Assembly (NCBI GenBank): GCA_001464165.1
Contig: LNEX01000412.1
Span: 1-52,227, forward strand
DNA from: a bacterium Ga0077546
GTDB lineage: Bacteria; Cyanobacteriota; Vampirovibrionia; Obscuribacterales; Obscuribacteraceae
DNA: 52,227 nt
Direction of reading: 5' to 3'
The position numbers were made by a program, and so were the translations under genes. Below the pieces are notes generated by a model. It was not told where the DNA came from. It made no database searches and saw only the letters and a list, made by a program, of their open reading frames with translations. Positions 49,148 to 52,227 of the stretch are shown here, piece after piece; the stretch's first letter is position 1, and every line of letters begins with the position of its first letter.

Positions 49148-50263
49148 TTACTGCTCCCGCTTGAGGACTGGACGATATATATTTAAGCACTTCTCAAAAA
49201 TAAGATCTGGAGAAAGCTCTGGTAGACATTCGCTATTATGGCAAACCTTATGATAATTGCATGGACGACAGGGCAAAGTGCTATCAAAGACAGCAGTATT
49301 AGCTTCACCATAAGGTTGCCAACGAACGGGATCAGTTGGTCCAAATATGGCAATAGTAGGCACTTGGGCAGCAGCGCAGAGATGAGCCGGCCCCGAATCG
49401 ACACAGACAGCTAGGCTCATAAGGCTATAGAGAGCCATACTCTCGCGCAAACTGAGACGACCAGCGAAATTCAGAGCAACCGACTGAAGACCGCTTAAAG
49501 TAGCGAGCTCTTGATAGAGTGCGGTATCTTGCTTGTCCCCAGAGAACACCGGAACGAGATTTAGTTCGTCATGCAGGCGCTTAATTAGAGAAGCCCAACT
49601 AGCAAGGGGATACAACTTGTCAGGGTGAGCGGCAGCAGCATGAATGAGAACAAATTTCTTTCCAGAAGCCTGTGGCGAAGCCAGCAAGCCCAAATCATAG
49701 ACTTTCGCCAACTCAGCATCAGTCACCCAAGATTCAAGAGTGCGCTTCTCTGGAGGAACGGCGATATCGACAGCTTCAAGCACAGAAATCAGCGAATCAA
49801 CTTCGTGAATATCCTCTCGCCAAGCGACTTTATCTGTTAACAACCAATTTCGCAGCAACTGGCCAGAGCCTTTCATGGCATAGCCAACTCGCCTGCTCGC
49901 CCCAGTAAGAAAAGCAAGTAGCGAGCTAGAAAATGACCGCTTGAGCACAAAGACAAGGTCATACTTAGAGCGGCGCAACTGCAAAACATAAGAAGCAAAA
50001 GATCGAGGCTTGCCAGAACCACTGTCATATTTATGAAATCGCGTTGTGTCGTAAACAATCTGCGAATCAATATAAGGACAGCCATCAAGCACTTCCCCAC
50101 TCTTCGGCCCGGTCAAGATATCAATGCGAGCATGCGGATAGGCGGCCCGCAAATTGCGCAAAAATGGCACAGTCAAAATAGTATCGCCAATGAAGCGATA
50201 ACGAATCACTAAAATTGAATTCGCTATCGGCTTTCTCGCAGTGTTGCTTCTATTGCTGGTCAT
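49148..50263 (-). CDS. glycosyltransferase family 9 (heptosyltransferase-like)
   Basis: 371 residues from ATG 50263, which overlaps the lpxK stop by 4 nt (ATGA). SILVIRYRFIGDTILTVPFL is the N-terminal GT9 signature, KKFVLIHAAAAHPDKLYPL the donor-site block, and CVDSGPAHLCAAAQVPTIAIFGPTDP the conserved C-terminal site. GT9 enzymes add heptoses (WaaC/WaaF/WaaQ) to the LPS core from ADP-heptose; the sugar kinase at the left window edge could be in the same pathway. The C-terminal Cys-rich stretch CRPCNYHKVCHNSECL is typical of this family. Confidence 0.88.
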   Translation of the reverse strand: MTSNRSNTARKPIANSILVIRYRFIGDTILTVPFLRNLRAAYPHARIDILTGPKSGEVLDGCPYIDSQIVYDTTRFHKYDSGSGKPRSFASYVLQLRRSKYDLVFVLKRSFSSSLLAFLTGASRRVGYAMKGSGQLLRNWLLTDKVAWREDIHEVDSLISVLEAVDIAVPPEKRTLESWVTDAELAKVYDLGLLASPQASGKKFVLIHAAAAHPDKLYPLASWASLIKRLHDELNLVPVFSGDKQDTALYQELATLSGLQSVALNFAGRLSLRESMALYSLMSLAVCVDSGPAHLCAAAQVPTIAIFGPTDPVRWQPYGEANTAVFDSTLPCRPCNYHKVCHNSECLPELSPDLIFEKCLNIYRPVLKREQ

Positions 50264-51333
50264 ACTTTCAACATAGACTGAGACAAGAAGGCAGGAGGCG
50301 CTGATATCCACTGACATTTGATGACAACAGCCCAGGTTTTTGCGGCCATAGAGGGAGACAATGTCATACGCACTAAATCTTTTTCGGTGGTGACTAAAAG
50401 ATCGGCACCACTGGCTATAAAATCAGCCTCTATTTCACTCATCTGAGCTGGGGTAAACCAATGGTGATCGGCAAACTGGCGCACCCTCACTGGTACTACA
50501 CCCAATTCATTGAGAACATTTAAAAACCCCTCAGGACGAGCGATGGCGCACAAAGAATAAACTTTCTTGCCGGCCAATTCAGTGAGCTTAATGGGTTGTG
50601 CTAACTGGCCATTTCGAGCATAGCCAGTTAGATACGCCGGAATAAAGCGACAACTATAAATATTGGCATCTGGGGCCAGTTGCGCCAAATCCTCTGTGAG
50701 CCGTTCTACTTCACTTTGCTCGGCGCCTTCGGGCACTTTTGTAATAACAATGTCACTGGCTCTACTAAGTCCTCCGAGAGGTTCGCGCAATCGACCAGAT
50801 GGCACGAGCATTGCTTTTTCGGGTTTGTCATTGAAATCCCAAAGGACGACATCAAAGTCGCGCCTAAGCTTAATGTGCTGGAAGCCGTCATCAAGAATAA
50901 TTACTTGAGCAGCAAATTGACGAACAGCCAACTGAGCTGACTCTAAGCGGGAGCTACAGACAATGACCACCGCCTCAGGTACAGCTTGAGCAATCAAATA
51001 AGGCTCGTCACCAGCCTCCTCCACCGGAATTAGAGGCGTGCCGCTACCGTCAGCCACAACCTGCAAACCCTTTGATCTACGACCATAACCTCGCGACAAA
51101 ATTGCTACTTTCAAACCAGCAGAAGAAAGGCGCTCTGCTAAATCGATAGTTAAGGGGGTTTTACCTGTGCCACCAACAGTAATATTACCAACACTAACAA
51201 CTGGCACTGCAGCCGAGCGTCGACTGGCGAGACCAGCAGAGTAAGTAATCAGCCTGGCGTATGCGCCCAGGCCATAGCAATACGAAATTGGTCGCAACAC
51301 TTCAGCTAAAAGGCTATTGTTGTTTGCTTTCAC
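50260..51333 (-). CDS. lpxK: tetraacyldisaccharide 4'-kinase
   Basis: 357 residues. An N-terminal membrane-associated helix, then VPVVSVGNITVGGTGKTPLTIDLAERL with the Walker A (GGTGKTP), ILSRGYGRRSKG, GDEPYLIAQ, IILDDGFQHIKLRRDFDV and the C-terminal FADHHWFTPAQM. This kinase phosphorylates the 4' position of the lipid A precursor at the inner membrane, so the organism makes lipid A. It starts 3 nt after the waaA stop and overlaps the next gene by 4 nt. Confidence 0.93.
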   Translation of the reverse strand: MKANNNSLLAEVLRPISYCYGLGAYARLITYSAGLASRRSAAVPVVSVGNITVGGTGKTPLTIDLAERLSSAGLKVAILSRGYGRRSKGLQVVADGSGTPLIPVEEAGDEPYLIAQAVPEAVVIVCSSRLESAQLAVRQFAAQVIILDDGFQHIKLRRDFDVVLWDFNDKPEKAMLVPSGRLREPLGGLSRASDIVITKVPEGAEQSEVERLTEDLAQLAPDANIYSCRFIPAYLTGYARNGQLAQPIKLTELAGKKVYSLCAIARPEGFLNVLNELGVVPVRVRQFADHHWFTPAQMSEIEADFIASGADLLVTTEKDLVRMTLSPSMAAKTWAVVIKCQWISAPPAFLSQSMLKV

Positions 51334-51336
51334 GGC

Positions 51337-51831
51337 TTACCTTTTACTAAGCGAAGGCACAGTGGTTTCTTGAAGATTGTCGGCCAACATATCTAAGGCC
51401 TTAGAGAGAGCACCCTGACTGGCATTTAGCAGTTCTCGACCAGCCGCTCCTGCCTTAAGCCGAGCATTGCCATCAAGGAAAAGCCGCAACAAACTCTCGA
51501 CCACTTCTTCACTGCTGGCACATAGTGCCAGTGCATCGCATGCCACTAATGCCTTAGCAACGTCCTTGGTCTTCTCCACTCTTGGCCCCACCACGACCGG
51601 AACGCCGTAGGCATAAGGCTCCATAATATTGTGACCACCAACTGGAGCAATTGTGCCACCAACAAAGGCAATATTGGCCAAGCTATAGAAGTCAAAGAGC
51701 TTCCCAATCACATCGAGCAGATAAACCTCTCTCCCACTATCCGCAAAGCTCTCTCTGCGAGAATGTCGGCGCACGGTATAACCAGCTTGATCAACCATAG
51801 CAGCTACCTGATCAAAACGCAGCAAACTCAC
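51337..51831 (-). pseudogene. waaA: WaaA (Kdo transferase) C-terminal part, frame-shifted
   Basis: LLRFDQVAAMVDQAGYTVRR, then EVYLLDVIGKLFDFYSLANI, AFVGGTIAPVGGHNIMEPYA (donor-binding block) and VVVGPRVEKTKDVAKAL: the C-terminal half of 3-deoxy-D-manno-octulosonic-acid transferase, which adds Kdo to lipid A. It continues the 51812-52227 segment in a frame shifted by +1. The segment normally containing (L)xLVxAPRH before RFDQV is missing, pointing to a deletion of about 28 nt near 51828-51850. The frame is open to 51891 but without homology. Confidence 0.8.
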
Positions 51832-52227
51832 CACCATTGGTATCAAGCATGCGGCCGTAGGCCTTGAGCATGGCAGTCTCCTCCCCTTCATGGGTAGAGC
51901 CAGCTACCAAGACAAACCGGTCAACAGGCAAATTGATTTGCTGCCTGAGCTGCGCAATCTGCTCGGCAGCAATTGGCTCTAAACCATCAAATTTCAAATT
52001 ACCAAGCACACGTATGTTTACTTTTGGCCCACCCACTTCGCTGTAGCGCTTGGCCTCTTCATGAGACTGCACACCAATTTCAGTAAAAGCCTGCAGAACA
52101 GGTGAAAAAATTTGACGATAGCGCCTGTAAGACTGAAACGAACGCGGGGACATACGACCGTTAACCACCACAAGCTTGATACCCAGTCTTTTGCATTGAT
52201 AACTAAAACCTGGCCAAATCTCTGTTT
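51812..52227 (-). pseudogene. waaA: WaaA (Kdo transferase) N-terminal/central part, frame lost; runs off window
   Basis: The frame is open to the right edge. Visible: TEIWPGFSYQCKRLGIKLVV then NGRMSPRSFQSYRRYRQIF, GVQSHEEAKRYSEVGG, VLGNLKFDGLEP and FVLVAGSTHEGEETAMLKAYG, all conserved in WaaA (E-x-W-P, NGR, GSTHxGEE). After AYGRMLDTN the frame leaves the family and stops at 51812; the remainder is in the other frame (51337-51831). Kdo transfer is normally essential where lipid A is made, so an assembly or consensus error should be excluded. Confidence 0.82.

Noticed and set aside
1..52227. CRISPR arrays, transposons, prophage, tRNA/rRNA genes
   Set aside because: No spaced repeats, no transposase or integrase signatures, no terminal inverted repeats with target duplications, and no cloverleaf-like sequence were seen by eye; a tRNAscan or Infernal run would settle the RNA part.

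Overview
The window looks like chromosomal DNA of a Gram-negative, aerobically respiring relative of the cyanobacteria, most likely a non-photosynthetic sister lineage (Melainabacteria/Vampirovibrionia, Obscuribacter-like). Three kinds of evidence support this: cyanobacterial-type families (an IctB-type membrane protein, a DUF4330-like protein, a BtpA homologue, a KaiC-type ATPase and a group-2-like sigma factor); a lipopolysaccharide toolkit (WaaA, LpxK, a heptosyltransferase-type GT9 protein and an HldE-type kinase); and a cbb3/bc respiratory cluster with no photosynthesis gene. The taxon is inferred from gene content and was not tested by a search.

Layout. 1-3.4 kb: the end of a TPR/HldE-type sugar kinase facing three Tad-pilus-type genes. 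3.5-7.7 kb: a nucleotidyltransferase, the remnant of a second one, two small unknown genes, and a DUF4330/IctB pair. 7.7-11 kb: a long leader, a 770-residue secreted or anchored Tad-like protein with a strong terminator, and a small secreted protein. 11.2-13.1 kb: a cyclase-family hydrolase and a sigma factor. 13.2-22.0 kb, minus strand: a compact 12-gene respiratory operon made of CcoN, a CcoO-cytochrome c fusion, CcoS, a 58-residue membrane peptide, a diheme lipoprotein cytochrome c, Rieske, a large cytochrome b, two small membrane proteins, a cytochrome b carrying two [4Fe-4S] clusters, an MvhD/FlpD-type protein and a 40-residue membrane peptide. 22.2-33 kb: housekeeping and signalling genes (pth, gcvPA, lepB, a GAF-HD-GYP protein, an RNase J-like protein, an acyl-CoA synthetase, an M20 peptidase and a thioredoxin-fold protein). 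33.1-34.9 kb: an atypical receiver coupled to a double-domain KaiC-like ATPase. 34.9-41.6 kb: amino-acid catabolism genes, including RidA, a broken aldehyde dehydrogenase, an SDR, a saccharopine-dehydrogenase-like protein, asparaginase II, KynB and BtpA. 41.6-48.4 kb: a protein kinase, a RibF-RecF fusion with a broken frame, gyrB and a CDP-alcohol phosphatidyltransferase. 48.4-52.2 kb: a secreted protein and the GT9/lpxK/waaA genes.

The respiratory operon is the most interesting system here. Its large cytochrome b keeps the two histidines expected to bind heme bL, but both bH ligands are replaced (Arg and Tyr). The second cytochrome b has all four histidines and a predicted cytoplasmic ferredoxin-like tail, and sits next to an MvhD-type protein. 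This suggests an asymmetric bc-type complex with a cytoplasmic iron-sulfur electron-entry module, encoded together with its terminal oxidase.

Five genes are interrupted in a similar way: nucleotidyltransferase 2, RNase J-like, aldehyde dehydrogenase, RecF and WaaA. Each shows a frame change with missing conserved residues, as if a short internal segment had been deleted. Because recF and waaA are housekeeping genes, assembly or consensus error must be excluded before these are treated as biological. No tRNA, rRNA, CRISPR array, transposase or phage gene was seen.
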